Source: VXYL01 sp965199945 (lineage in GTDB: Bacteria; Pseudomonadota; Gammaproteobacteria; Pseudomonadales; Azotimanducaceae). Taken from it: a stretch of DNA of 64,000 nucleotides. Of the stretch, positions 33,403 to 41,477 are shown piece after piece. Both the position numbers and the translations under genes were made by a program. The DNA is taken from the NCBI GenBank assembly GCA_965199945.1, contig OZ241354.1, positions 2,728,001 through 2,792,000 on the forward strand, read 5' to 3'. The notes beneath the pieces were generated by a model. The model was not told where the DNA came from and searched no databases. It saw nothing but the letters and a program-made list of their open reading frames with translations. Within the stretch, counting starts at the first letter, position 1, and every line of letters starts with the position of its first letter.

Positions 33403-34467
33403 CTACACCGCCCCCCCAAAATACTCCTCCGCCCTCGCCGCCGCCACGAAGTTCTCCTTCAGGATGTCGTAGTCCTGCACATCGGCATTCACCACGTCCA
33501 TCCCGTGCGCCAGCACATACGCATAGCTGCGCTGGAACGGCGAGAGGCTGCTCGCCATCACTTGCTCGTCGTAGTAGCCGTCGAAGGCCGAGGCGTTGCC
33601 GCCGCCGGCCCACCAGCGGCCGGCCAGGAGGCGGCCCACCTTCATGCCCACCAAGCCGATGCCGGCCTCCCGTGCCTGGGCCAAGAGCGGGGCCAGGTGC
33701 GCCATGTCCGGCGTGTCGGCGAGGATTTCGCGCTTGTTCCAGTCGTACCAGCCGGCGGGGGTGATGGCGATCATGGCGAGGTCGTAGGCGCCGGTTTCGA
33801 TGGCGGCTTCCAGCACTTCTTGGGCGTTTTCGTGGGTGGAGACGCCGGAGAAGCTCACCTTGCCGGCGCTCTTGGCGTCCTCGAAGGCGCGGTGCATCTC
33901 TTCGGCGCGCACCAGGGCGGGGTTGTTGGCGGCCATCTGGTAGTAGGCGTCCACGTGGTCGGTTTGCAGTTCGCGCAGGCTCTCCTCCATGAGCAGCGTC
34001 CAGGCGCTGGCGGCGCGCTTGGCCACGGCCGCGTCCACCTGTTCGTCCGCCGCCACCGGCACCGCGCCCTTGGAGATCAGGAAGATGTCGTCCCGGTGGG
34101 CGTTGGCGAAGGCGGCCAGATTGCGCTCGGCGTCCTTGTAGTAGCCGCGGTAGCCCACGTCGAAGACGTTCACGCCGTGCTCGAAGGCCACGTTCAGCAG
34201 GCGGTCCTTGGGGTCGCCGGAGAGCGACGCGCCGCAGCCGAACACCAGGCGGCTGGCGCGGAAGCCGGTGCGCCCCAGGGTGCGGTAGGTCATCTCCGGC
34301 CACGGTTCGCCGGCGGCTGCGTCCGCCGCTTCCTGGGCGGCCGAGAGCGCGGCTCGGGCGTCGCGGGTTTGCAGCAGCACCTGGCTGCCCACGCCGGCGA
34401 AGGCCAGCAGTTCGATGAACGAGCGGCGGCTCGCCTTCTTCGGCGAATCCGTGATCGGTTTGGACAT
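33403..34467 (-). CDS. Tat-exported aldo/keto reductase family protein
   Basis: A twin-arginine leader (KKASRRSFIELLAFAGVG) precedes an aldo/keto reductase barrel: TYRTLGRTGFRASRLVFGCG, then VFDVGYRGYYKD (Asp and Tyr positions), then IFLISKGA with the catalytic lysine. The usual catalytic histidine position, in the segment HVDAYYQMAAN, reads methionine. 354 residues from ATG 34467, which has GGAGGG upstream. Export through Tat suggests a folded, cofactor-loaded periplasmic enzyme. The altered His makes ordinary carbonyl reduction uncertain. Confidence 0.82.
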   Translation of the reverse strand: MSKPITDSPKKASRRSFIELLAFAGVGSQVLLQTRDARAALSAAQEAADAAAGEPWPEMTYRTLGRTGFRASRLVFGCGASLSGDPKDRLLNVAFEHGVNVFDVGYRGYYKDAERNLAAFANAHRDDIFLISKGAVPVAADEQVDAAVAKRAASAWTLLMEESLRELQTDHVDAYYQMAANNPALVRAEEMHRAFEDAKSAGKVSFSGVSTHENAQEVLEAAIETGAYDLAMIAITPAGWYDWNKREILADTPDMAHLAPLLAQAREAGIGLVGMKVGRLLAGRWWAGGGNASAFDGYYDEQVMASSLSPFQRSYAYVLAHGMDVVNADVQDYDILKENFVAAARAEEYFGGAV

Positions 34468-34549
34468 GGCGATTTCCCTCCGCGAAGCCACTTGAGCCTG
34501 TGGCGATAGACTGCTACCAATCGGCTGCGGATACAACCGGAGAAATGCG

Positions 34550-35317
34550 ATGCCCTACGTCAAGAGCGACGACATCGACATCTACTTCGAGACCCACGGC
34601 GAGCAGGGGCCGGCGCTGGTCTTCGCCCACGGCGCCGGGGGCAACGCCACGAGCTGGTGGCAGCAGGTGCCGGTGTTTGCCCAGACGCACCGCGTCGCCG
34701 TCTTCGACCACCGCGGCTTCGCCCGCTCCGCCTGCCCGCCGGAGCTGCAGAGCGCGGTGCGCTTCGAGCACGACTTGCTGGCCGTGATGGACGCCGCCGA
34801 GTTCGAGGATGCGGTGCTGGTCTGCCAATCCATGGGCGGCTGGACCGGCGTTCGCGCCGCCGTGCATTTCCCGCAGCGTGTTCGCGGCGTGCTGCTGGCG
34901 AATACGCCCGGCGCAGTGCGCACGCCCACCACTGAAGCCAACATGAAGCAGTTGGCGCAGCGCCTGGCCGCGGCCGGCGGCTTGGTGAACCGCGCCTTCA
35001 GCCCGGAGTTCGCAGCCCGCAATCCCGCTGGCGCGCTGCTCTATCGGCAGATTTCTTCATACAACACCGAGGCGCGTCCGAACTTGCGGGAGGATGCGGT
35101 GTACCTCTCGCCAGCGGCGGTGCGGGGCTGCGGCGTGCCGTTTCGGACGCTGTCGAGCGATTTGGACCCGCTCTTTCCGCCGGACGTGCTGGCGTCGGTG
35201 GCATCAGACATCGGCGCGTCTCTGGTGCATGTGCAGGGCGCTGGCCACTCGACCTATTTCGAGAAGCCGGAGGAGTTCAACGACGCGGTGAAGGACTTCC
35301 TCGCAACGCTTGGCTAG
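34550..35317 (+). CDS. Alpha/beta-fold hydrolase
   Basis: 255 residues. Oxyanion region VFAHGAGGN, then FDHRGFARS, the nucleophile elbow CQSMGG (serine with Cys instead of the usual first Gly), the acid near DLDPLF, and the final histidine in GAGHSTYFEKPEEF, so the triad is complete. Similar to small-ester or lactone hydrolases (RsbQ/epoxide-hydrolase-like group); substrate unknown. Divergent from the reductase gene, with an 82-base gap, and convergent with xthA two bases away. Confidence 0.85.
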   Translation: MPYVKSDDIDIYFETHGEQGPALVFAHGAGGNATSWWQQVPVFAQTHRVAVFDHRGFARSACPPELQSAVRFEHDLLAVMDAAEFEDAVLVCQSMGGWTGVRAAVHFPQRVRGVLLANTPGAVRTPTTEANMKQLAQRLAAAGGLVNRAFSPEFAARNPAGALLYRQISSYNTEARPNLREDAVYLSPAAVRGCGVPFRTLSSDLDPLFPPDVLASVASDIGASLVHVQGAGHSTYFEKPEEFNDAVKDFLATLG

Positions 35318-35319
35318 GG

Positions 35320-36123
35320 CTACGGGGCGACGTCCACGCCCACCGGGCAGTGGTCGGAGCCCGTCACCTGCGGCCAGATGAAGGCGTCGCGCACGCGGCG
35401 CTTAGCCGAGGGCGAAGCCAGCACGTAGTCGATGCGCCAACCCACGTTGTCTTCGCGGGCATTGCCCCATTGCCGCCACCAGGTGTAGTGGCCGGGTTCG
35501 CCCGGATGCTGGCGGCGGAAGGTGTCGCTCCAGCCGGCGGCGAGCCAGCGCGAGAGTTCGGCGCGTTCTTCCGGCAGGAAGCCGCTGGTCTTGGCGTTCG
35601 TCCTCGGGCGGGCGAGGTCCAGTTCCGTGTGCGCGGTGTTGTAGTCGCCCAGCACGAACACCGGCCCGCGCCGGCGCAGCTGCTGCAGGCGCTCGAACAG
35701 CGCTTGGTAGAAGCCGAGCTTGTAGGGGACGCGGCTGTTGTCGCGGTTCGGGCCGCTGCCTTTCGGGAAGTAGACGGTGGCGATGGCCATGCGCCCGAAG
35801 TGCGCGATCAGCAAGCGCCCCTCCACGTCGTATTCGTCGATGCCCAGCGTGGTCTCGATGCGCGTCGGCGCTTGGCGGGAGAACAGCGCCACGCCGCTGT
35901 AGCCCTTGCGCTCGGCCGGCGAGAACGCGGCGTGCCAGCCCTTCGGCGAGCGCGCTTCCGCGGGCAGTTGCTCGGGCAAGGCGCGCAGTTCCTGAATGCC
36001 GACCACGTCCGCGCCGGACGCTTCGAGGAAGTCGAGAAAGCCCTTGCGCACGCAGGCCCGCAGCCCGTTGACGTTCCAGCTGACGATGCGCAGCCGCGTG
36101 GCATCTGCTGCCGTCGCGTTCAT
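35320..36123 (-). CDS. xthA: Exodeoxyribonuclease III / AP endonuclease
   Basis: Repairs abasic sites and 3' blocks. Motifs in order: VSWNVNGLRA, the metal-binding glutamate in GIQELRA, YSGVALFSR, LGDYNTAH, and GSDHCPV with the catalytic histidine. 267 residues. The ATG overlaps the upstream MFS stop (ATGA), an unusual operon partner for a repair enzyme. A longer open frame upstream is ignored because this start gives the normal N-terminus. Confidence 0.93.
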   Translation of the reverse strand: MNATAADATRLRIVSWNVNGLRACVRKGFLDFLEASGADVVGIQELRALPEQLPAEARSPKGWHAAFSPAERKGYSGVALFSRQAPTRIETTLGIDEYDVEGRLLIAHFGRMAIATVYFPKGSGPNRDNSRVPYKLGFYQALFERLQQLRRRGPVFVLGDYNTAHTELDLARPRTNAKTSGFLPEERAELSRWLAAGWSDTFRRQHPGEPGHYTWWRQWGNAREDNVGWRIDYVLASPSAKRRVRDAFIWPQVTGSDHCPVGVDVAP

Positions 36124-37388
36124 CGCACCGGCCTCTTTGCCGCGCCAAACAGCACCGCGCCCAATGCCGAACCAGCGCCGAGAATCGCGAAGCCGAGCAC
36201 GAAATCGCCGAACACGTCCGCCATCGCGCCGGCGAAGACCGGCCCGACGGCCATGCCGAACATCGCCACCAGCGACGAGAACCCCATGATGGTGCCGAAG
36301 GACGCTGCGCCGAAGTAGTCCGCCCGCAGCGCCACCATCAACGGCCCGCGCACGCCCCAACCGAAGCCGTGCAGCAGGGCGAAGGCCACGATCATCGCCT
36401 CGTTGACGGCGAACGCCAGGAAGCCGAAGCCTGCGCCGTGCGCCAACATGCAGCCGACGCACACCAGGCGCTTGTCGTAATGGTCGCCAAGCCAGCCGCC
36501 CACGAGCTGTCCGGTCATTTGGCACGCCGTCAACAACGTGACGACGAAGCCTGCCTCAAGCAGCGTGAAGCGCAAGCTCTCGCTCTCGGTCAAGTGCGTC
36601 ACCAGATGCGCCATCGTCGCCGAGACGGTGAGCAGCGCCAGCGCGTGGCCGGTGGAGATCAGCCAGAACGCCGGCGTGCGCATGGCTTCTCTTGCGTTGA
36701 GGTCGCGGTCCTTGCGCCGCGTTTGGGTCTTCGCCGCGGGATGGGGCACGGCGGTACCGTCCGGCACTTCGCCTTTCGCGTCCGGGCGATGGTGGACAAG
36801 CTGCACCAGCGGCAAGCCGATGGCCAGCACGGCGAGGGCGGAGATCGCCGCCGTCCAGCGCCAGCCGAAGAGTTCCAGGCTGAGAATGACGATCGGCACC
36901 CCAAGGCCGCCCAGCGAAAAGCCGAGTTGCGACACCGCCACGGCCTTGGCGCGGTGCCGGTCGAACCAGTTGACGATGGCCACGGTGAGGGTGGCGAAGC
37001 CGCCGAGACCGGAACCGACGGCGATCACCGCCCAGGCCAGATAGAACGTGAAGATCGAATCCGCGAACGCGAACAGCACGAAGCCGCCAGCGAACGCGGC
37101 GAGGCCGATGCGCAGGATGAGCCGCGGCCCGAAGCGATCGACCAGCCAGCCTTGCAGCGGCCCGAGCAGCCCGCTCTCGACGCGGGTGAGGGCGAAGGCG
37201 CCGGCGATGACCGTCTTGCTCCAGCCGAAATCGCGCTGCATCTCCACCGCGTAGGCACCGAATGAGTGCATCAGGAGCAGCCCGGAGAGCAGCTGGATGC
37301 CCGCCGCCCCAAGCACCATCCACCAGCCGTGGAACACCCGCCCGGACGGGCGAATGGCGTGGTCGATGCGGGAAACGAGCGAATCCAT
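36120..37388 (-). CDS. MFS transporter, oxalate/formate antiporter-like group
   Basis: About 422 residues with twelve predicted helices. Features of the group: FHGWWMVLGAAGIQLLSG at the N-terminus, GPLQGWLVDRFGPRLIL as the MFS loop motif, a central charged loop (TQTRRKDRDLNAREAM), and GWLGDHYDKRLVC in the second half. Members carry mono- and dicarboxylates. The start at 37388 is the family-like N-terminus; a long open extension to 37949 is not supported. Confidence 0.85.
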   Translation of the reverse strand: MDSLVSRIDHAIRPSGRVFHGWWMVLGAAGIQLLSGLLLMHSFGAYAVEMQRDFGWSKTVIAGAFALTRVESGLLGPLQGWLVDRFGPRLILRIGLAAFAGGFVLFAFADSIFTFYLAWAVIAVGSGLGGFATLTVAIVNWFDRHRAKAVAVSQLGFSLGGLGVPIVILSLELFGWRWTAAISALAVLAIGLPLVQLVHHRPDAKGEVPDGTAVPHPAAKTQTRRKDRDLNAREAMRTPAFWLISTGHALALLTVSATMAHLVTHLTESESLRFTLLEAGFVVTLLTACQMTGQLVGGWLGDHYDKRLVCVGCMLAHGAGFGFLAFAVNEAMIVAFALLHGFGWGVRGPLMVALRADYFGAASFGTIMGFSSLVAMFGMAVGPVFAGAMADVFGDFVLGFAILGAGSALGAVLFGAAKRPVR

Positions 37389-37628
37389 GCCTTCGTTCGG
37401 CCAAGCGCAGGGAAGCGAGACGACATGCAGCCCTTGCGCGTGGCGAAGGCGAGTTTCGAGCGCCACCGTCAGAGCGCGAAGACAGCGAGCATACCACTGG
37501 CCGGGCGATGGTGGGTTGATGGGGGAGCCGCTGAGGGGGCGACGGACGCTCGCGGTTGGCCTTCGGCGCGGTTGTTCGCCGCGCCGGAGTGCGCCATGCT
37601 CCCGCGCCTGTTCACAAGGGGATTGGAG

Positions 37629-38153
37629 ATGAACAAGCGATTCACAAGCTGTGCGGGGGCAATCGCGTTGCTGTGCGGACTCGCCGGCGCGGAGGATGCG
37701 GCCACTGCGGAGGGTGCGGCGAGCGAGGAGGCGGCATCCGCCGAGGAAGCGCCGTCGGTCTCGGCGCTGGGCTGGATGACCGGCACTTGGGCCGGCCCAG
37801 TGGGCCCAGGCGAACTGGAGGAGAACTGGACGACGCCGAAGGCCGGCTCCATTCAGGCCTTGGTGCGCATGACCGGCGACGGCAAGACCAGCATGGTGGA
37901 GATGATCGTCATCGAAGAGGAAGAGGGCAGCCTGACGCTGCGCCTGCAACAGTGGGACCCAGGCTACAAGCCGCGCACCCCCGAACCATCGACGATGAAG
38001 CTGGTGGACCTCGGCGACAACACCGTCGCCTTCGAGGCCATCTCCGAAGCCGAGATCGCCAAACTGCGCTACACCCGCAACGGCGACAACTTCACCATCA
38101 GCATTGAAAACGCGGCCGGGGCGGCCTTCGATCTGCCGCTGAAGGCGCGGTAA
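37629..38153 (+). CDS. Exported DUF6265-type protein
   Basis: 174 residues with a cleavable signal (MNKRFTSCAGAIALLCGLAGA), an Ala/Glu-rich spacer, and a C-terminal lipocalin-like domain with LGWMTGTWAGP, LEENWTTPKAGSIQALVRM and LRLQQWDPGY, as in DUF6265 proteins. Function unknown. ATG with AAGGGG upstream. The 240 bases before it hold no gene that I can support. Confidence 0.72.
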   Translation: MNKRFTSCAGAIALLCGLAGAEDAATAEGAASEEAASAEEAPSVSALGWMTGTWAGPVGPGELEENWTTPKAGSIQALVRMTGDGKTSMVEMIVIEEEEGSLTLRLQQWDPGYKPRTPEPSTMKLVDLGDNTVAFEAISEAEIAKLRYTRNGDNFTISIENAAGAAFDLPLKAR

Positions 38154-38181
38154 GCTCAGCGGGTACGTCGCACGGCGTGCA

Positions 38182-39357
38182 TCAGTCCACCTCCCGCAAG
38201 CGCTCCATGAGGGTCGGCAAAGGGATGGCGAGGGTGTTTTCGTTGAGGGGGAAGGCGTCGTCGCCGGAGTGGACGACGAAGCGCTCGTCTGCGCGAACGT
38301 CCTCGGCGGCGAGCACGAAGCCCTTGCCGATGCTTGGTGTTGACGCCAGCTTCACTTCGATGGCCCAAAGCTGGCGGTTCGGCAGCAGCAGCAGGAGGTC
38401 GATCTCGGCGCCGGCTCGCGTGCGGTAGAAGTAGGCGTCCGTTCCGAAGGGCGCGGCGGCCAGCAGGTTCTCGATGGCGAAGCCTTCCCAGCTAGGGCCG
38501 ACGATGGGGTGGGCGAGCAGGTCGTCGTGCGTTTGCAGGCCGAGCAGCGAGTGCAGAACGCCGCTGTCTCGCACGTAGACCTTGGGCATCTTCACCAGCC
38601 GCTTGCCGACGTTGACGAAGTAGGGCGGCAGACGGCGCACCAGCATCAAGTCCACCAGCAGATCGACGTAGCGTGTGATCGCCGGCGTGGAGACGGCCAT
38701 GCTGCGCCCCAGTTCCGATGCGTTGAGCAGGCCGCCCTGGTGGTGGCCGAGCATCGTCCACAGCCGCCGCAACGTGGGCGCCGGCACGCGCACGCCGAAC
38801 TGCGGGATGTCGCGCTCCAAGTAGGTGCGAAGGAAGTTGAGCCGCCAGCGCGCGCTCGCCTTGTCGCTTCTGGCGGTGAAGGCGTCGGGGAAGCCGCCGC
38901 GCACCCAGAGCCGCTGTTGCGCGGGGCCGGCGCCGACTTCTAGGGTGGTCAGCCCCGGCAGTTCGTCGTAGATGATGCGCCCGGCCAAGGATTCGGACGT
39001 CTGCTTCATCAGCGCATCGGAGGCGGAGCCGAGCAGGAGGAACTGGCCGCTGCGCTTTCCTTCCCGGCGTCTGGCGTCGATTTGTCCGCGCAGCACTGGG
39101 AACAGCTCCGGCGTTCGCCGAATCTCGTCAAGCACCACCAAGCGGTCCGCATGGGCGGCGAGGTACCGAGCGGGGTCCGCCATGCGGGCTCGGTCGTTGG
39201 GATTCTCCAAGTCCAAGTACAGGCAGTCCGGCATGTCGGCGGCGATGTCCCGCGCGAGCGTCGTCTTGCCGATCTGGCGCGGCCCGAGGAGCGCGACCGC
39301 GGGCGCTTCCGCAAGGCTGCGGAGGATTGTGTGCTTGGCGTGTCGTTCAATATCCAT
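38182..39357 (-). CDS. AAA-family ATPase with C-terminal DUF4143 (second copy)
   Basis: 391 residues, the same family as the gene at 27923-29110 but divergent in sequence. Walker A GPRQIGKTT, Walker B LVVLDEIRRTP, sensor FLLLGSASD, winged-helix VSTPAITRYVDLLVD, then the nuclease-like core AGAEIDLLLLL with WAIEVKLA. The gene starts directly behind a perfect 29-bp palindrome, which would cover its ribosome-binding region, pointing to tight or self-regulation. Function of the family is unknown. Confidence 0.85.
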   Translation of the reverse strand: MDIERHAKHTILRSLAEAPAVALLGPRQIGKTTLARDIAADMPDCLYLDLENPNDRARMADPARYLAAHADRLVVLDEIRRTPELFPVLRGQIDARRREGKRSGQFLLLGSASDALMKQTSESLAGRIIYDELPGLTTLEVGAGPAQQRLWVRGGFPDAFTARSDKASARWRLNFLRTYLERDIPQFGVRVPAPTLRRLWTMLGHHQGGLLNASELGRSMAVSTPAITRYVDLLVDLMLVRRLPPYFVNVGKRLVKMPKVYVRDSGVLHSLLGLQTHDDLLAHPIVGPSWEGFAIENLLAAAPFGTDAYFYRTRAGAEIDLLLLLPNRQLWAIEVKLASTPSIGKGFVLAAEDVRADERFVVHSGDDAFPLNENTLAIPLPTLMERLREVD

Positions 39358-39361
39358 CCCT

Positions 39362-39390
39362 GCTAATTTAACGGTTACCGTTAAATTAGC
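39362..39390. promoter_or_regulatory. Perfect 29-bp palindrome before the DUF4143 ATPase gene
   Basis: Arms of 14 bp (GCTAATTTAACGGT and its exact complement) flank one central base. It is strongly AT-rich in a GC-rich region and ends four bases from the start codon, so it may be an operator, or a hairpin masking the ribosome site. Nothing else in the 117-base gap was recognised. Confidence 0.75.
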
Positions 39391-39474
39391 AAGGATAAAT
39401 TGGCGCTCAGGAGCGGCCTCTCGGCACGTTGCGGGCGGTTCCGGCAGCGCCTGCCGGGTGCCGCTTGTTTGCCG

Positions 39475-40419
39475 TTACGCGCTGTGCGTCACCACGCCCT
39501 TGATGTAGCCGTCCACCTGCCCGGTGGTCACGCCGGCCATGAAGCCGGGGTACTCGTCGATGTCCACCATGTGCGTCACCAGTGGCTGCAAGTCGATGAT
39601 TCCCTTGTCGATCAGCCGGATGGCGGGCGGGAAGGGGTCGCGCACCTGGGCGGCGGGGGAGGAGTTCACCACGCTGATGGCCTTGCCGTGCCAGGTGTTG
39701 GGGTCGAAGGTCGCCTGGGCGCCCTTGATCCAGCCGAACAGGTTGATGCGGCCGGCGCGGCGCACGATGTCCGTGGCGAGATCGAGGCCGCTCTGTGCGC
39801 CGCTGGTGTCCACCACCGTGTCGAAGCCGCGCCCGCGCAGATCGGCGCGAACCTCGTCGAAGCCCTCCGCTGCGACGTTGTGCGCTTCGGTTGCGCCGAG
39901 TTCCAAGGCGAGTTGCAGGCGGCGTTCGTCCACGTCGAGGGCGACGAGCTGATCCGCGCCGGCCCCGGCCAGGCCTTGGATCATCATCAGCCCCATGAAG
40001 CCGCAGCCGACCATCGCCAGCCGTTCGCCAGCCTTCAGATGGCAGTGATCCATGCCGGTGACCACGCAGGAGACGGGTTCCACGATCCAGTGCTCGTCGG
40101 CGAGGCCGGACTCGGGAATCTTGTAGACGCGGTTGGCCGGCATGTTGCGCAGCCGTCCGAAGCCGCCGCCGGCCACGCGCTGGCCGACGTCGATGCCTTC
40201 CACGCCCGCGCCGAGCTTGGCGACGTAGCCGATGCCTTCGTGCCCCGGCGGGGCGGCGTAGGCGGAGTCGCCGCCGGCCTTGAAGGTCTGGATGTCCCAG
40301 GAGCAGATGCCGCAGGCGGCCACTTCCACCTGCACTTCGCCGGGGCCCGGCTCGCCCACGTCCACGTCCACGATCTCGGCGCCGCCGCCCGCCGTGTAGC
40401 GAATGTTCTTCACGCGCAT
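39475..40419 (-). CDS. Zinc-type alcohol dehydrogenase-like (MDR) oxidoreductase
   Basis: 314 residues. Zinc-site elements: CGICSWDIQTF (Cys), PPGHEGIGYV (His-Glu) and EPVSCVVTG (Glu). NAD(P)-binding Rossmann motif VGCGFMGLMMIQG near residue 145. The structural-zinc lobe with four cysteines is missing, as in shorter MDR members. ATG 40419 with GGAG eight bases upstream. Substrate unknown; it lies divergent from a YheT-like hydrolase, with a short inverted repeat TGCAA-N5-TTGCA (40460-40474) in the gap. Confidence 0.85.
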   Translation of the reverse strand: MRVKNIRYTAGGGAEIVDVDVGEPGPGEVQVEVAACGICSWDIQTFKAGGDSAYAAPPGHEGIGYVAKLGAGVEGIDVGQRVAGGGFGRLRNMPANRVYKIPESGLADEHWIVEPVSCVVTGMDHCHLKAGERLAMVGCGFMGLMMIQGLAGAGADQLVALDVDERRLQLALELGATEAHNVAAEGFDEVRADLRGRGFDTVVDTSGAQSGLDLATDIVRRAGRINLFGWIKGAQATFDPNTWHGKAISVVNSSPAAQVRDPFPPAIRLIDKGIIDLQPLVTHMVDIDEYPGFMAGVTTGQVDGYIKGVVTHSA

Positions 40420-40490
40420 GGCCGCGCTCCTCATCGGCAACCAACTTAGAATCGACGAATGCAAGTGTATTGCACCAAGCGCGGCCGGCC

Positions 40491-41450
40491 ATGACTGCCT
40501 TCGCGCCCCCGCCGCTGCTGCGTTCGCCCCATGTGCAGACGGTGGTGTCGCGTTGGGCGCCGCCTCCGCCGGGCGACTTGCCGGCCGAGCGCGTGGTGCT
40601 GCCGTGCCGCGACGGCGTTCGCCTGTGCGCGGCGATGACGCTTGGGGCGCCGAACGCGCCGCTCGTCATCGTCATCCACGGCTGGCTCGGCGACACCGAC
40701 TCGCGCTACGTCTTGCGGGCGGCAGCGGCGCTGCGCGCCCAGGGCTTCAGCGTGGCGCGGCTGTTGCTGCGCGACCACGGCGACAGCGCGGACCTCAATC
40801 GCGGCATGTTCAATTCGGCGCGCACCGGCGAAGTGCTGGATGCCTGCAATGCGCTGATGGCGCGTTGCGAAGCGTCTGGGAGCCGCGCCGGCGGCGTGCT
40901 CGGCTTCAGCCTTGGCGCCAACTTCGCGCTTCGGCTGGCCTGCGAACAGGCGCTGCACCCGATGCTGCAAGCGTGCTTGGCGATCAGCCCGGTGCTGGCC
41001 CCCGCAGCGACGGTGCGCGCCATCGACAGCGGCTGGGTGGCCTACCGACTGTGGTTCGTGCGCCATTGGCGACATGCGCTGGCGGCCAAGCAGCGCGCCT
41101 TTCCAAGCGACTACGCCGACCTCGGCGGCGCCATGGGGCTCTCCACCGTCGCCGCCATCACCGACTACTTGGCGGTGCGCCATCTGCCGTTCAACGACTC
41201 CCGCGACTACTACGCCGCCTACGACCTGCGCGGCGACCGTCTGGCCGCCATGCGGATTCCCACGCGCATCGTCGCCGCGCTGGACGACCCGGTGATCCCC
41301 GGCGACGGCTACGGCCAAATCGCCCGCCCATCCGATCTCGAACTGGAACTGTGGCCCCACGGCGGCCACTGCGGCTTCGTGTCGAACTGGCGCTTGGGGA
41401 CGTATGTGGACGAAGCGGCGGTGCGGTTCTTTGGGGAGGCGCTTGGTTAA
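40491..41450 (+). CDS. YheT-family alpha/beta hydrolase
   Basis: 319 residues. The N-terminal LLRSPHVQTVVSRW is the hallmark of the YheT/ABHD1-3 family. Nucleophile elbow GFSLGANFALRL, acid near ALDDPVIP, and His in WPHGGHCGFV complete a catalytic triad. Human relatives act on phospholipids; the bacterial role is unclear. ATG 40491 starts just before the family motif. Convergent with the ThDP enzyme, 27 bases apart. Confidence 0.9.
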   Translation: MTAFAPPPLLRSPHVQTVVSRWAPPPPGDLPAERVVLPCRDGVRLCAAMTLGAPNAPLVIVIHGWLGDTDSRYVLRAAAALRAQGFSVARLLLRDHGDSADLNRGMFNSARTGEVLDACNALMARCEASGSRAGGVLGFSLGANFALRLACEQALHPMLQACLAISPVLAPAATVRAIDSGWVAYRLWFVRHWRHALAAKQRAFPSDYADLGGAMGLSTVAAITDYLAVRHLPFNDSRDYYAAYDLRGDRLAAMRIPTRIVAALDDPVIPGDGYGQIARPSDLELELWPHGGHCGFVSNWRLGTYVDEAAVRFFGEALG

Positions 41451-41477
41451 TCGGATGGCGCGACCAAACGGGCGGCG

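Noticed and set aside
34550..35317. Cys in place of the first Gly in the nucleophile elbow of the alpha/beta hydrolase
   Set aside because: Substitution at this position is tolerated in many active hydrolases and the rest of the triad is intact, so it is not evidence of unusual chemistry.
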